A stretch of DNA of 59,734 nt, from assembly GCF_021699055.1 (NCBI RefSeq), contig NZ_SSXC01000018.1, positions 1 through 59,734 of the forward strand, given 5' to 3'. The DNA is from Blastococcus sp. MG754426 (GTDB lineage Bacteria > Actinomycetota > Actinomycetes > Mycobacteriales > Geodermatophilaceae). Both the position numbers and the translations under genes were made by a program. Shown piece by piece: positions 1 to 10,389 of this stretch (positions are counted from its first letter, which is position 1; each line of letters begins with the position of its first letter). The notes under the pieces were generated by a model, which saw nothing but the letters and a program-made list of their open reading frames with translations, did no database searches and had not been told where the DNA came from.

Positions 1-84
1 CCACCGGCCGAGCACGAGGACACCTTCTACCGGCACAACCCCGCGGCGGCTACCGTCGCCGCGTCAGTTTCGAGCCTCCACTGA
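1..84 (+). CDS. C-terminal tail of a gene entering from the left edge
   Basis: An open frame runs from base 1 to a TGA at 82-84 and encodes 27 residues ending in VASVSSLH-like sequence (AAATVAASVSSLH). Third codon positions are almost all G or C, as in the neighbouring genes, which suggests real coding sequence cut by the window edge. The fragment is too short to assign to a family. It could also be a chance open frame. Confidence 0.4.
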   Translation, partial: PPAEHEDTFYRHNPAAATVAASVSSLH

Positions 85-226
85 ACCCGGGGCGGGACAC
101 GGGGTGACCGACACGGCGCAGCCGGAAGTCGCCACGGCGACTTGGCCGGCGCTGACCGGCGACAGTCACCCGGACGCATCGTCCCCGCGGCCGGTAGGTC
201 AGGTCTCCCCGACCATCACCTGCTGT

Positions 227-382
227 TCACCACCCGGTGCCGTCCTGGCGCGCTTGCTTCCGACGCTCCTCCTCGTAGCGGGCCGTTGATGCCGCGCCGA
301 GTGCGACAACCAGCGCGTTCAACACGAGGAAGCCCAAGACCGTCCCGATCAGCCAGCTTCTGCTCCGAGGATGCGGAGACAA
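227..382 (-). CDS. possible small single-pass membrane protein
   Basis: A 51-residue frame from a TTG codon at 382 has a hydrophobic stretch (LIGTVLGFLVLNALVVALGA) followed by a charged tail rich in E, R and K. This is the layout of a small membrane protein with a cytoplasmic tail. There is no clear Shine-Dalgarno sequence and the start is uncertain, because the frame stays open far upstream, antisense to the phosphatase gene. The family is not recognised. It is listed because the hydrophobic-then-charged pattern is unlikely by chance. Confidence 0.28.
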   Translation of the reverse strand: MSPHPRSRSWLIGTVLGFLVLNALVVALGAASTARYEEERRKQARQDGTGW

Positions 383-469
383 GACGCCTGTTGACCGCCT
401 GCTGGTCAGCCGACCGGCGCTGCACCGAAAGCGGGTTTGCCGCTGGCCGAAGGTGATCATGAGAGTGCC

Positions 470-1807
470 ATGTCCGCTGATTCGACGATGGACGCCTCCA
501 AACCGGTCGGCTTCAGCAGCGGCGTGGCGGGGCGCCCGACGGCGGAGAGCATGGGCGAGGCCCTGCTGGGCTCGCTGCTGGACCGGGCGCACCTCATCCC
601 ACCGCGATTGGTCGGCCCCTTGATCGCGCAGGAGATCCAGGCGATCGGCGGCACCGAGATCGCCATCTACCTGCAGGACTACGACCAGGTGCATCTGCAG
701 CCCCTGGAGGGATCAGGCCTGGTCGGAGAGCGGGTGCTCATCGACAGCAGCCTCGCCGGACGCGCTTTCACCACCGACACTCCTGTCGAGGAGGATCTTG
801 CCGACGGTTCGGTGCGGATGTACCTGCCCATGCTCGACGGCTCTGATCGAATCGGCGTTCTGGCATTACGTCTGCCGGCTGTCAACGATGCCGATCGACG
901 ACTGGCCAGAAGGTTGGCCGGCCTGGTCGCCGACTTGGTCGTCACCAAGTCCGGTTACAGCGACACATTCGCTCGATTCCGCACCGCGCAGCCGATGAGC
1001 CTGTCTGCCCATCTGCTGCGCCGGACTCTGCCGCCGTTGTCCATGACGAATCCTGATGTCGAACTTGCTGGCATTCTGGAACCGGCGTATCAGGTCGGCG
1101 GCGACACCTTCGACTACGCCCTCAACGGCCACATCCTGCACTTCGGGATGTTCGATGCCATGGGCCACGGGCTGGAGGCCGCCACGATGGCCAGCGTCGT
1201 CCTCGCGGCTTACCGACATGGACGCTTGAGCGGAATGGGACTCCCGCAGTTGCATGCGGCGATGGACCGCACTGTTGCCGAGGTCTTTCCGGGCCGGTTC
1301 GTCACCGCCCAGATCGGTGAACTGGACACCGAGCGTGGCGTGATGACGTGGATCAACGCAGGGCATCCGTCGCCGCTATGGATCCGCGACGGTCGCGTGA
1401 TCGGCGAGCTGACCGGCACGATCGCCCGCCCGATTGGCTTCGGTGGGGCCAGCGCCCACGTGATGACGGCGAAGTTGGAGCCGGGCGACCGGGTGCTGAT
1501 CTTCACCGACGGCGTGGTGGAGGAACGACTGGAGGGCGGTGAACAGTTCGGCGATGCCCGACTTCGCCACCTCCTGGAGCGCACCACCTCTCAACGGCTT
1601 CCGGTGGCTGAAGCCGTCCGCCGCCTCTCCCACGCGCTCACGGCCGCCCGCTACGGACGGACCAGCGACGACGCCAGCCTGCTGATGATCGAGTACAAGG
1701 GGCCGCCGCGTGACGACGAGTTGGCGGCGAACCTCATGGCGACCTTGCGGGCTGGCCAGCACCGCTCCGGGCACCTGAATGTGCAGCGAACCGACGAAGT
1801 GGGGTGA
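470..1807 (+). CDS. SpoIIE-type PP2C serine phosphatase with GAF-like sensor domain
   Basis: A 445-residue cytoplasmic protein. Residues about 30-170 resemble a GAF-type sensory domain, and about 195-430 form a SpoIIE/RsbU PP2C phosphatase. The metal-binding motifs are visible: GGDTFDY, then DAMGHG, then INAGHPSP, and a late DDASLL. Enzymes of this family dephosphorylate anti-anti-sigma factors and so switch on stress sigma factors; no partner gene is adjacent. ATG 470 was chosen because GAAGGTGATC lies just upstream; a TTG at 437 is in frame and would add 11 residues. Its position at the edge of the stress-gene cluster fits a general stress-signalling role (inference). Confidence 0.85.
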   Translation: MSADSTMDASKPVGFSSGVAGRPTAESMGEALLGSLLDRAHLIPPRLVGPLIAQEIQAIGGTEIAIYLQDYDQVHLQPLEGSGLVGERVLIDSSLAGRAFTTDTPVEEDLADGSVRMYLPMLDGSDRIGVLALRLPAVNDADRRLARRLAGLVADLVVTKSGYSDTFARFRTAQPMSLSAHLLRRTLPPLSMTNPDVELAGILEPAYQVGGDTFDYALNGHILHFGMFDAMGHGLEAATMASVVLAAYRHGRLSGMGLPQLHAAMDRTVAEVFPGRFVTAQIGELDTERGVMTWINAGHPSPLWIRDGRVIGELTGTIARPIGFGGASAHVMTAKLEPGDRVLIFTDGVVEERLEGGEQFGDARLRHLLERTTSQRLPVAEAVRRLSHALTAARYGRTSDDASLLMIEYKGPPRDDELAANLMATLRAGQHRSGHLNVQRTDEVG

Positions 1808-2015
1808 GCAGGAGCAGGGTGAGCACCGCGCCACCGCGCGAGGATCGGGGGCGCTGGCGTGGCGGGCGCCCTCAGCCCTGCGGTTGCGGCCGTCGGAAGA
1901 TTGGCGGGACTTTGATCGCCTCGGCGCGAGGCGCACGGTTGCACTGAGCGTGTTCCAGCGGCTGGTCGGCCGACAGCGGATGCAGGGTGTCTCGGCGTAG
2001 TAAGTGTGGCCCGGG

Positions 2016-4193
<2,178 letters not shown>

Positions 4194-4319
4194 ACCCCGT
4201 GCCGGTCGGCGTCGAAGAGATCCGGTTTAGACGCAGCGGCGGACTCCCCGCCCGCGGGGGCGGGAGCCCGCCGCGCGCCCTCTCCTGCGTGAGGTTGGCT
4301 CAGTCCGTGACCGGAACGG

Positions 4320-4898
4320 CTACTCGGCGGCTGGCGCTGCCGCGGCCGACTCGCTGCCCGTGTTCGTATCGGGCTGCGGCTGGTCGCCCGGCGTGGCGGT
4401 TGGCAGTGCCGGCGCGCCGCGGCGACCCAACGCCATGGTGGCGATTGCGGTGGCGACCCCGGTGCCCAGTGCGGCCAGGGCCCAGCGCGTTCCGCTGCGT
4501 TCGATGCCGAGCACGTGATCCAGCGACAGCTTGCCCGGCCCCGTCTCAGCCAGTGCGGTGAGCGCGCCGATCAGCACGGCGTTGTATTCCCAGCCGCCGT
4601 TGGCCGCCCATGGGCCGTTGGGCAGGTGCACCTTCTTGATCGCGGTCGTCATCACCCCGGTCAGTGCCGCTGACGCCAGCGGGGTGCCCAGCCCGGCCGC
4701 CAACAGACCACCACCGACGGTCTCGGTCACCCCGGCGAGCAGTGCATGCACCTTGGCCGGGCGCATGTCCAGCGACTCCATCATAGCTTCAGTTCCGGCC
4801 CGACCTGGACCGTCGAACCAGCCGAACAGCTTCTGCGTGCCATGTCCGATGAACAGGCCGCCGATGAGAGCACGTGCCCCTAACCGTGCAACGCTCAC
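4320..4898 (-). CDS. DoxX family membrane protein
   Basis: A 192-residue membrane protein with the DoxX opening ARALIGGLFIGHGTQKLFGWFDGPG, here split around the conserved GHGTQKLFGWF motif, and about four transmembrane segments. The C-terminus is an Ala/Pro/Thr-rich tail (PTATPGDQPQPDTNTG). DoxX proteins are linked to redox and thiol homeostasis, but no enzymatic activity is certain. GTG 4898 is chosen because GGAAAGGAGGAC lies at ideal spacing; a frame-open ATG at 4985 lacks a ribosome site. It is divergent from the HAD phosphatase. Confidence 0.85.
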   Translation of the reverse strand: MSVARLGARALIGGLFIGHGTQKLFGWFDGPGRAGTEAMMESLDMRPAKVHALLAGVTETVGGGLLAAGLGTPLASAALTGVMTTAIKKVHLPNGPWAANGGWEYNAVLIGALTALAETGPGKLSLDHVLGIERSGTRWALAALGTGVATAIATMALGRRGAPALPTATPGDQPQPDTNTGSESAAAAPAAE

Positions 4899-4985
4899 GT
4901 CGTCCTCCTTTCCTTCTGAGGCGCCCGCTCCATACCGCGGTAGTTGAGGTCTCACACATCGATCGAACCGGATCAAAACAGGCAC

Positions 4986-5015
4986 GCCCGGCGGAAGGCA
5001 GTGCTACCGCCGGGC
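4986..5015. repeat. 9-bp inverted repeat between doxX and HAD gene
   Basis: Arms GCCCGGCGG (4986-4994) and CCGCCGGGC (5007-5015) surround a 12-base loop in the divergent intergenic region. It could be an operator or a leader hairpin of the HAD gene. There is no T tract, so a terminator is unlikely. Confidence 0.4.
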
Positions 5016-5079
5016 CTTGATCGCTCCTGCCAGGAACGCCGATACCGCACGCCGGTCGAAGACTGCCTACCGTCGCGGT

Positions 5080-5805
5080 GTGTTCGGTCTTCCTGCTGGT
5101 ATCCGCGCGTGCCTGTTCGACATGGACGGCGTCCTGACGCGGACCGCGACACTGCACCAGGCGGCCTGGCGACAGGTGTTCAACGAGTTCCTGCAAGCCC
5201 GACACCCCGAGCAGCGCCCCTTCACCCAGGATGACTACAACCGGTACGTCGACGGCAAGCCACGGGCCGACGGAGTTCGCGACTTTCTCGCTAGCCGCGG
5301 CATCCGCCTGCCTGAGAGCAGCGTCGATGATCCGCCGGGTACCGCGACGGTGCACGGCTTGGCCCGGTACAAAGACGAGTTGTTCCTCCAGCAGTTGGCT
5401 GACCGCGGGGTTGGGGTCTTTCCCGGCTCGGCCCGCTACCTACGTGCCGTCAGAGAAGCCGACCTGAGGACGGCCGTGGTGACCGCCTCGGTCCATGGTG
5501 CCGAGGTTCTTGCTGCAAGCGGCCTGGCGTATCTGGTCGATGTGCGCATCGACGGCGTGGTCGCCGCGCGCGACGGCTTGCGGGGGAAGCCGGCACCCGA
5601 CGGTTTCCTGGCCGCAGCCCAGGCGCTCGGTGTGCCCCCGGCGCAGGCGGCGGTGTTCGAGGATGCGCTCGCCGGCGTGGCCGCCGGCCGCGCGGGCGGC
5701 TTCGGTTACGTCGTGGGGGTGGACCGCACCGGGCAGGCGGCGGAGCTGCGTACGCACGGGGCGGATGTAGTGGTCACCGACCTGGGGCAGTTGCTGAACG
5801 ACTGA
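5080..5805 (+). CDS. HAD-superfamily phosphatase, beta-phosphoglucomutase-like
   Basis: A 241-residue soluble HAD hydrolase. Motif I is DMDGVLT near residue 14, with nucleophile and acid/base Asp; motif II is in VVTAS; the motif III lysine is in GKPAPDGF; and the motif IV acidic pair is in VFEDALAGV. The cap-domain segment YVDGKPRADGVRDFLASRGI is typical of beta-phosphoglucomutases associated with trehalose or maltose phosphorolysis. Such an enzyme would convert beta-glucose 1-phosphate to glucose 6-phosphate, which would pair with GlgX in carbohydrate mobilisation (inference). GTG 5080 was preferred because homologues begin close to the FGLPA segment; TTG 5017 would add 21 residues. No strong ribosome site is visible at either. 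Confidence 0.8.
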   Translation: MFGLPAGIRACLFDMDGVLTRTATLHQAAWRQVFNEFLQARHPEQRPFTQDDYNRYVDGKPRADGVRDFLASRGIRLPESSVDDPPGTATVHGLARYKDELFLQQLADRGVGVFPGSARYLRAVREADLRTAVVTASVHGAEVLAASGLAYLVDVRIDGVVAARDGLRGKPAPDGFLAAAQALGVPPAQAAVFEDALAGVAAGRAGGFGYVVGVDRTGQAAELRTHGADVVVTDLGQLLND

Positions 5806-5872
5806 CCAGATCGGGCTGCGCGACGGGCCGGCCGCCCCAGCGTTCGCCCTGCTCGGCCGAGTACAAAGCGAT

Positions 5873-5900
5873 CGGCCGGCCCCCGTGCGGGGGCCGGCCG
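5873..5900. terminator. bidirectional hairpin terminator between HAD gene and dps
   Basis: A perfect 12-bp stem, CGGCCGGCCCCC / GGGGGCCGGCCG, with a GTGC loop sits between two convergent genes. There is no U tract, which is common in high-GC actinobacteria. A role in termination for both genes is inferred from position. Confidence 0.7.
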
Positions 5901-5933
5901 TTGCCGTCGCGTGGGCTGCGTCGCGTGGGCTGC

Positions 5934-6407
5934 TCAGCGGGACTGGTTCTCCGCCTGCCACATCCAGTAGTGCTTCTCCAGGGCGGCGGTGATCTCGATC
6001 AGCAGATCCTGGGTCACCTGGTCGTCCTCGGTTGCGTCGATGCGCTCCCGCATCCGGGCGACCATCTGGTCGAAGACATCGACGAAGAAGCTGATGGCGT
6101 CCTCGGCGGAGATCCACTCGACCGGAGGCTGGGGCACCCGGCTTTGCTCCTTCAGCGCACCGAAGCGGCCGTCGGGCAGCACGCCGATCGCGGCGGCGCG
6201 TTCGGCCGCGGTGTCGGTGTACTGGCGAGCCGTCTCCACCACGTCGTCGAGCTGCAGGTGGATGCTGCGGAAATTGCGTCCCACGATCGTCCAGTGGACC
6301 TGCTTGGCGATGAGGCTGAGGTCGACGAGGTCGACCAGGGTGCCCTGCAGCGCGTCACCGGCGATCTTCTGGACGTTCTCGGGAAGGGGGCTCTTGATCA
6401 GCGCCAT
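5934..6407 (-). CDS. dps: Dps-family DNA-binding ferritin
   Basis: A 157-residue four-helix ferritin-like protein. The ferroxidase residues of the Dps family are present: QVHWTIVGRNFRSIHLQLDDVVETARQ, here cited as the HWTIVG helix, LQLDD helix and downstream DTAAERAAAIG. Dps forms dodecamers that store iron using hydrogen peroxide and can shield DNA. It begins the Dps, DUF2267, mycoredoxin, peroxiredoxin and Hsp20 run, all on the minus strand with gaps of 55-150 bases, each gene with its own strong ribosome site (GAAGGGAA here). This suggests coordinated oxidative-stress expression. Confidence 0.93.
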   Translation of the reverse strand: MALIKSPLPENVQKIAGDALQGTLVDLVDLSLIAKQVHWTIVGRNFRSIHLQLDDVVETARQYTDTAAERAAAIGVLPDGRFGALKEQSRVPQPPVEWISAEDAISFFVDVFDQMVARMRERIDATEDDQVTQDLLIEITAALEKHYWMWQAENQSR

Positions 6408-6473
6408 GTGCGGTTCCCTTCTTTCAGAGTTGTCGTTGGACGGTGATGGGGGGTGACCGGCTCCGCCCGGTGG

Positions 6474-6857
6474 TCAGGCGAGGTGTGCCTTGCCGAACAG
6501 CGGTGCGTAGCCGGCCGGGAGCTGGGTCAAGATTTGGTTGAGCTCTCCGCCGCTGACGGCCTCGGCAAGGGTGGTGAGCACGGCACTGGCGTCCCACTGG
6601 GCGGTCTGCTCGGTCGCGGACAGTTGCCGGGCCAGCCGGCGCAGGAACTCCTCCACGCCGAACGCCTCCTGCGGGCCGGCGGTGAGCACAGCGCTCTGCA
6701 GCTCTTCCGGCAGCTGGGCCGCCAGGTCCTTGCGCTCGCCGTCGACCAGGCGCTGGCCGAGCAGGCCGAGCACGGCACGTGCCGCGCGCTCGGCCTCGGC
6801 CTGGTCGGCGTACTCGCCGTGTTCGCGGACCTTGGCGAGGAACTCGTCGTAGCGCAT
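6474..6857 (-). CDS. DUF2267 domain protein
   Basis: A 127-residue acidic helical protein matching DUF2267: an opening of the type MRYDEFLAKVREHGEYAD, then repeated helices with LAAQLPEELQ and LNQILTQLPAGYAPLF. DUF2267 proteins are common in actinobacterial and soil-bacterial stress clusters next to Hsp20, Dps and general-stress genes, but no biochemical role is established. The ATG at 6857 follows AAAGGAGCGTC; an upstream in-frame ATG at 6878 lacks such a site and overlaps this ribosome site. Confidence 0.85.
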   Translation of the reverse strand: MRYDEFLAKVREHGEYADQAEAERAARAVLGLLGQRLVDGERKDLAAQLPEELQSAVLTAGPQEAFGVEEFLRRLARQLSATEQTAQWDASAVLTTLAEAVSGGELNQILTQLPAGYAPLFGKAHLA

Positions 6858-6932
6858 GACGCTCCTTTCGTGCCGCATGGCACCGGGATCTCGAACGGCA
6901 ATCCGGTCAGCTGTGCGGGGTTGCCGCGGTGA

Positions 6933-7223
6933 TCAGATGAGCCCGTGCCGGGCGAGGACCCACTGCAGCTCCCGCGGGGTCGGCTGCTCCAGCCACTCCC
7001 CCGCGACGTTGACGACGGGGTTGCGGAGGTCGCCGCCGGCCATCCAGCGCAGCCGACGCTTCATCTCCGGATGCAGGTCGAGGTCGACGTACCGGTAGGG
7101 CACACCGGCTCGGTCCAGGATGCGGCGTGTCATCTGGGTGATGCCGCACCACCGGTTGCCGTACACCGTGACCGGGGCGGCGGCGACGGGTGGGCGCACG
7201 CCGGTCATGACGGGGACCGTCAT
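6933..7223 (-). CDS. mycoredoxin/glutaredoxin-like protein with CGIT active site
   Basis: A 96-residue thioredoxin-fold protein. The active-site segment is YGNRWCGITQMTRR, followed by VPYRYVDLDLHPE and a cis-proline-like NPVVNVAG. Mycoredoxins reduce mycothiol mixed disulfides with a CxxC dithiol; here the second position is Thr (C-G-I-T), so only the attacking cysteine remains. It would therefore work as a monothiol enzyme needing mycothiol, or in a non-canonical role (inference). AAAGGAG lies 8 bases before the ATG. It is adjacent to the peroxiredoxin, a plausible substrate. Confidence 0.78.
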   Translation of the reverse strand: MTVPVMTGVRPPVAAAPVTVYGNRWCGITQMTRRILDRAGVPYRYVDLDLHPEMKRRLRWMAGGDLRNPVVNVAGEWLEQPTPRELQWVLARHGLI

Positions 7224-7279
7224 GGTGTTTTCTCCTTTCTTTTCGGGCGTGCTGCTGCGCGCGCGAGGGATAGCCGCTC

Positions 7280-8014
7280 TCAGGCTGCTGACGGCTGGTG
7301 AGTCAGCTGGTCGAGCGCGGTGAACAGGTCGTAGATGTCGGGCAGGTGCTCCACCCGCGGCGAGACGTCGACGTAGCGGATAACCCCGTCGGCGTCGATG
7401 ACGTACAGGGCGCGGTCACTGAAACCGTCGGAGTTCCGCCACACCCCGTAGCGGCGGGCAACTTCTCCCTTGGGGTGGAAGTCAGCCAGCAGCGGGAAGG
7501 TGATGCCGCGGACGGTGGCCCAGGCACCGTGGCTGTAGATCGAGTCAACTGAGACTCCGATTACGGCTGCGCCGCGGGCCTCGAACTCGGCCAGCTCCTG
7601 CTGGTAGAGCTCCAGCTGGCGGCTGCATCCGGGGCTCCAGTCCAGCGGGTAGAACACCAGCACAACTGGGCGACCGCGGAAGTCCGACAGGCTAACCGGC
7701 TGACCGTTGGCATCGGGCAGGGTGAAGTCCGGTGCGGCCGTCCCCACTGGAAGGCCGGTCGACTCGGCTTCTCCGCTCATCGGCGGGGCGGTCAGGTACA
7801 GGTCGGCCACATCCTGGAGCGTGGTGCCGATGGTGGCTGGGAGATCACCTGCCGGGGGTGAGGTCTGACGGGCTACTTCCTGCACGATCGCGTGCAGGAC
7901 CGAGAGGGCCTCGGTGACCGGCGAGTCGTCGAGCTGGTCACCGATGTCGGCGAACCGCTCCTCCAGCTGCTGGAGCCGACTGGTCGTCACAGGCGTCGCA
8001 GGAGTTGAGGTCAT
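7280..8014 (-). CDS. peroxiredoxin (AhpC/TSA, Bcp-like) with helical N-terminal extension
   Basis: 244 residues. The first 90 or so form an extra helical region (LQQLEERFADIGDQLDD and onward) not found in ordinary peroxiredoxins. The core begins at PVGTAAPDFTLPDANG. The peroxidatic cysteine is in FYPLDWSPGCSRQ, matching the PxxxS/TxxC motif, and VIGVSVDSIYSHGAW and RRYGVW follow. It reduces peroxides in the cytoplasm using a thiol donor; the CGIT mycoredoxin-like protein next door may help recycle it. No second obvious resolving cysteine is seen, so it is probably 1-Cys type. Confidence 0.9.
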   Translation of the reverse strand: MTSTPATPVTTSRLQQLEERFADIGDQLDDSPVTEALSVLHAIVQEVARQTSPPAGDLPATIGTTLQDVADLYLTAPPMSGEAESTGLPVGTAAPDFTLPDANGQPVSLSDFRGRPVVLVFYPLDWSPGCSRQLELYQQELAEFEARGAAVIGVSVDSIYSHGAWATVRGITFPLLADFHPKGEVARRYGVWRNSDGFSDRALYVIDADGVIRYVDVSPRVEHLPDIYDLFTALDQLTHQPSAA

Positions 8015-8163
8015 GGCATTGCACTCTCTTGGTCAGTGAATGGCGGGGATGCCCGGCGTCCCGGGTCGGCGCCGTCGTGGGCGCCGACCCGGAATGGAGA
8101 CCGGGTGCCCGGGTGGACGACCACCCAAGGGGCGGCTGGGAATGCGGTGAAGCCGCATCCCGG

Positions 8164-8607
8164 TCAGCTGCTGATCTGGATCCGACGGGGCTTGGCCTGC
8201 TCGGGCTTGGGCACGCGCACGGTGAGCACGCCCTCGTCAAGGTGAGCGCTGACCTTGTCCGCGTCGACATCGGCGGGCAGGGTCACCGCGTACTGGAACT
8301 GCCCCACCCGGCGGGTGCGTCGGCGCAGGATTCCGGTGCGCTCCTTCTCCTTGATGTCACCGGAGACGGTCAGCTGCCGGTCGGTGAGCTGGATGTCGAT
8401 GTCGTCGCGCTTGACGCCGGGCAGATCGATCTCGACGACGTAGGCGTCCTCGGTCTCCTCCACGTCAGCCAGGGGCGCCCAGCCCTGCAGGTCGCCCCCG
8501 AGGTTGGCCTCCCACAGGGAGTTGACGCGCTGGGTGAGCTCGTCCAGCTCGCGGAAGGGGTCCCAGCCGGCGACTGCGCGCGGCCGCGAACGGACAGGCA
8601 GTGTCAT
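8164..8607 (-). CDS. Hsp20/alpha-crystallin small heat-shock protein (first copy)
   Basis: 147 residues with N-terminal WDPFRELDELTQRVN, an alpha-crystallin core (YVVEIDLPGVKRDDIDIQL, cited by its DLPGVKRDDI strand) and the C-terminal IXI-type tail RRIQISS. Small heat-shock proteins form oligomers that hold unfolded proteins without ATP for later refolding or degradation. AAAGGAGG precedes the ATG. The leader holds a perfect dyad at 8646-8664 that may be the repressor site. A second, divergent Hsp20 lies at 17.2 kb. Confidence 0.93.
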   Translation of the reverse strand: MTLPVRSRPRAVAGWDPFRELDELTQRVNSLWEANLGGDLQGWAPLADVEETEDAYVVEIDLPGVKRDDIDIQLTDRQLTVSGDIKEKERTGILRRRTRRVGQFQYAVTLPADVDADKVSAHLDEGVLTVRVPKPEQAKPRRIQISS

Positions 8608-8645
8608 CGAAGTGAGCCTCCTTTCGAACCGGAAGGTGTGGGACT

Positions 8646-8664
8646 GCGACTAAGGAGTAGTCGC
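8646..8664. promoter_or_regulatory. perfect dyad upstream of hsp20 copy 1
   Basis: GCGACTA-AGGAG-TAGTCGC, two perfect 7-bp arms around 5 bases, lies 39-57 bases before the hsp20 start, where a repressor would block transcription. It does not match the classical HAIR operator of HspR (CTTGAGT-N7-ACTCAAG). An operator role is inferred from symmetry and position. Confidence 0.45.
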
Positions 8665-8815
8665 GCCGACACCCGTCTAAACCTGCAGTCATCGCTACAG
8701 ATTCCCGGTAGGGCTGGATCTGCGCCGGCACAGGCAGCCGGGCCGGCCGTGCTCGTCACGCCTCGGCGGCGAGCACGAATCACTGGCGGCAACGGGGTCT
8801 CGCCCAGCGGGCTGA

Positions 8816-10201
8816 TCAGCTCGCAGCAGCCTCGCCCTGACGTGACCCGGTCGCTGGCGGCCCGGGGACCCGTGGCAGCCGCCGGTGGCTGTCTCCCCCG
8901 CCGGCAGCTGCGACGAAGTCTCGCCATGGGTCCTGCACCTGGCCGAGGGCGATGACCTCACGGCGGAACAGTGAGGACAGCACCCAGTCGGCGACGATCC
9001 GAACCTTGCGATCGAGGGTGGGCATGCGGCTGACGTGGTAGGCGCGGTGCATCAACCACGCCGGCCAACCCCTCAGCTTGAGCCCGTAGACCTGCGCCAC
9101 GCCCTTGTGCAGACCCAAGCTGGCGACCGAGCCGACGTAGCGATGCCGGTATGCCACCGGCTCGCAGCCGTTGAGGGTCGCGACGATGTTGTCGGCCAGT
9201 CGCTTGGCCTGCCGGACGGCGTGCTGTGCGTTGGGTGCAGTCGTCGCGCCCGGCTTGGTGAGGTCGGGGACGGCGGCGAGATCCCCGGCAGCCCAGGCGT
9301 CTGCGACGTCCTGGACCTGCAGGGTGGGCTTGCATCGCACCCGCCCACGGTCGTCGAGTGGCAGGTCGGTGTGCGCCACCAGCGGGTTGGGCTTGGTCCC
9401 GGCGGTCCAGACCAGCGTCTCGCTGGCGAACTGGTCGCCGTCGGAGAGCCGAACCACCCCGTCCTCGGAGATCGACTCCAGCCGGGTGTTCAACCGCACG
9501 TCAATGCCCCGCTTGGTGAGCTGGCGCACCGTCCAGGCGGCCAGATCCGCATCGACCTCGGGCAGGATCCTCCCGCTGGCCTCGACGAGCACCCAGCGCA
9601 TGTCGGCCGACGAGAGCCGTGGGTGGTAGTGCTCGATGGCGTACCGGGCCATGTCCTCGGTCTCGGCCAGGGCCTCGATGCCGGCGTAGCCGCCGCCGAT
9701 GAATGTGAAGGTCAGCGCCCGCTGTCGGACGGCGGGGTCGTCGGTGGAGCTGGCGGCGTCCAGCCGGGCCAGCACGTGGTTGCGCAGGTAGATGGCCTCA
9801 CCGATGGTCTTGAAGCCGATGCCGTGCTCGGCGAGGCCCGGAATGGGCAGGGTGCGGGCGACCGAGCCGGCGGCCATCACGAGGATGTCGTAGGAGAGCT
9901 CGAACGCGTCGCCTTCCATCGGGGCGATCTGTGCCCGGCGTTGCGCATGATTGAGGCCGGTCACCGCGCCGGTGATGACCCGGCAGCGTGGGAGCACCCG
10001 CCGCAGTGGGACGACGACGTGTCGAGGTTCGACCGAGCCGGCCGCAGCCTCGGGCAGGAAGGGTTGATAGGTCATGTGCGGTTGCGGGTCGACCACGACG
10101 ATGTCGGCCTGCTTGCGGGTGAGCCGCTTCTGCAGGCGCAGGGCGGTGTAGAGGCCGACGTAGCCGCCGCCCACGATGAGGATGACGGGTCGCTGAGCCA
10201 T
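8816..10201 (-). CDS. type II NADH dehydrogenase-like FAD oxidoreductase
   Basis: A 461-residue two-dinucleotide-fold flavoprotein. The FAD-binding motif VGGGYVGLYTALRL is near the N-terminus, the NAD(P)H-binding motif FIGGGYAGIEALAE is near residue 168, and the FAD phosphate site is in DAWAAGDLAAVPD. NDH-2 enzymes pass electrons from NADH to quinone at the membrane without pumping protons; the C-terminal amphipathic part (GWPAWLMHRAYHVSRMPTLDRK) fits membrane association. It lies downstream of ftsH and upstream of hsp20 on the same strand. The leader lacks a good ribosome site. A role in redox balance under stress is inferred. Confidence 0.87.
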   Translation of the reverse strand: MAQRPVILIVGGGYVGLYTALRLQKRLTRKQADIVVVDPQPHMTYQPFLPEAAAGSVEPRHVVVPLRRVLPRCRVITGAVTGLNHAQRRAQIAPMEGDAFELSYDILVMAAGSVARTLPIPGLAEHGIGFKTIGEAIYLRNHVLARLDAASSTDDPAVRQRALTFTFIGGGYAGIEALAETEDMARYAIEHYHPRLSSADMRWVLVEASGRILPEVDADLAAWTVRQLTKRGIDVRLNTRLESISEDGVVRLSDGDQFASETLVWTAGTKPNPLVAHTDLPLDDRGRVRCKPTLQVQDVADAWAAGDLAAVPDLTKPGATTAPNAQHAVRQAKRLADNIVATLNGCEPVAYRHRYVGSVASLGLHKGVAQVYGLKLRGWPAWLMHRAYHVSRMPTLDRKVRIVADWVLSSLFRREVIALGQVQDPWRDFVAAAGGGDSHRRLPRVPGPPATGSRQGEAAAS

Positions 10202-10389
10202 GGTGTTGTGCTATCCGAGACGATTGAACCTGCAACTTGATGAGGCGTTGTGACCGTGTCTGCCTGCTCACATCCGGTCGCTGCGACTGACTCTGTCCGG
10301 AGCGCCTACTGACGCGTCCGACGGATCGCCTGCGAGCGAGCCGTGGGGGGCTGCGGCCCCAGTCAGACGGGCCGGTCACGCGCGAGTGG

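Noticed and set aside
4945-4955. GAGGTCTCACA between doxX and the HAD gene, resembling the end repeat
   Set aside because: Isolated and in a divergent promoter region; chance match is likely.
7550-7560. TGAGACTCCGA, the inverted form of the transposon-end repeat
   Set aside because: Single copy inside the peroxiredoxin coding sequence, with no further copies at 22-bp steps.
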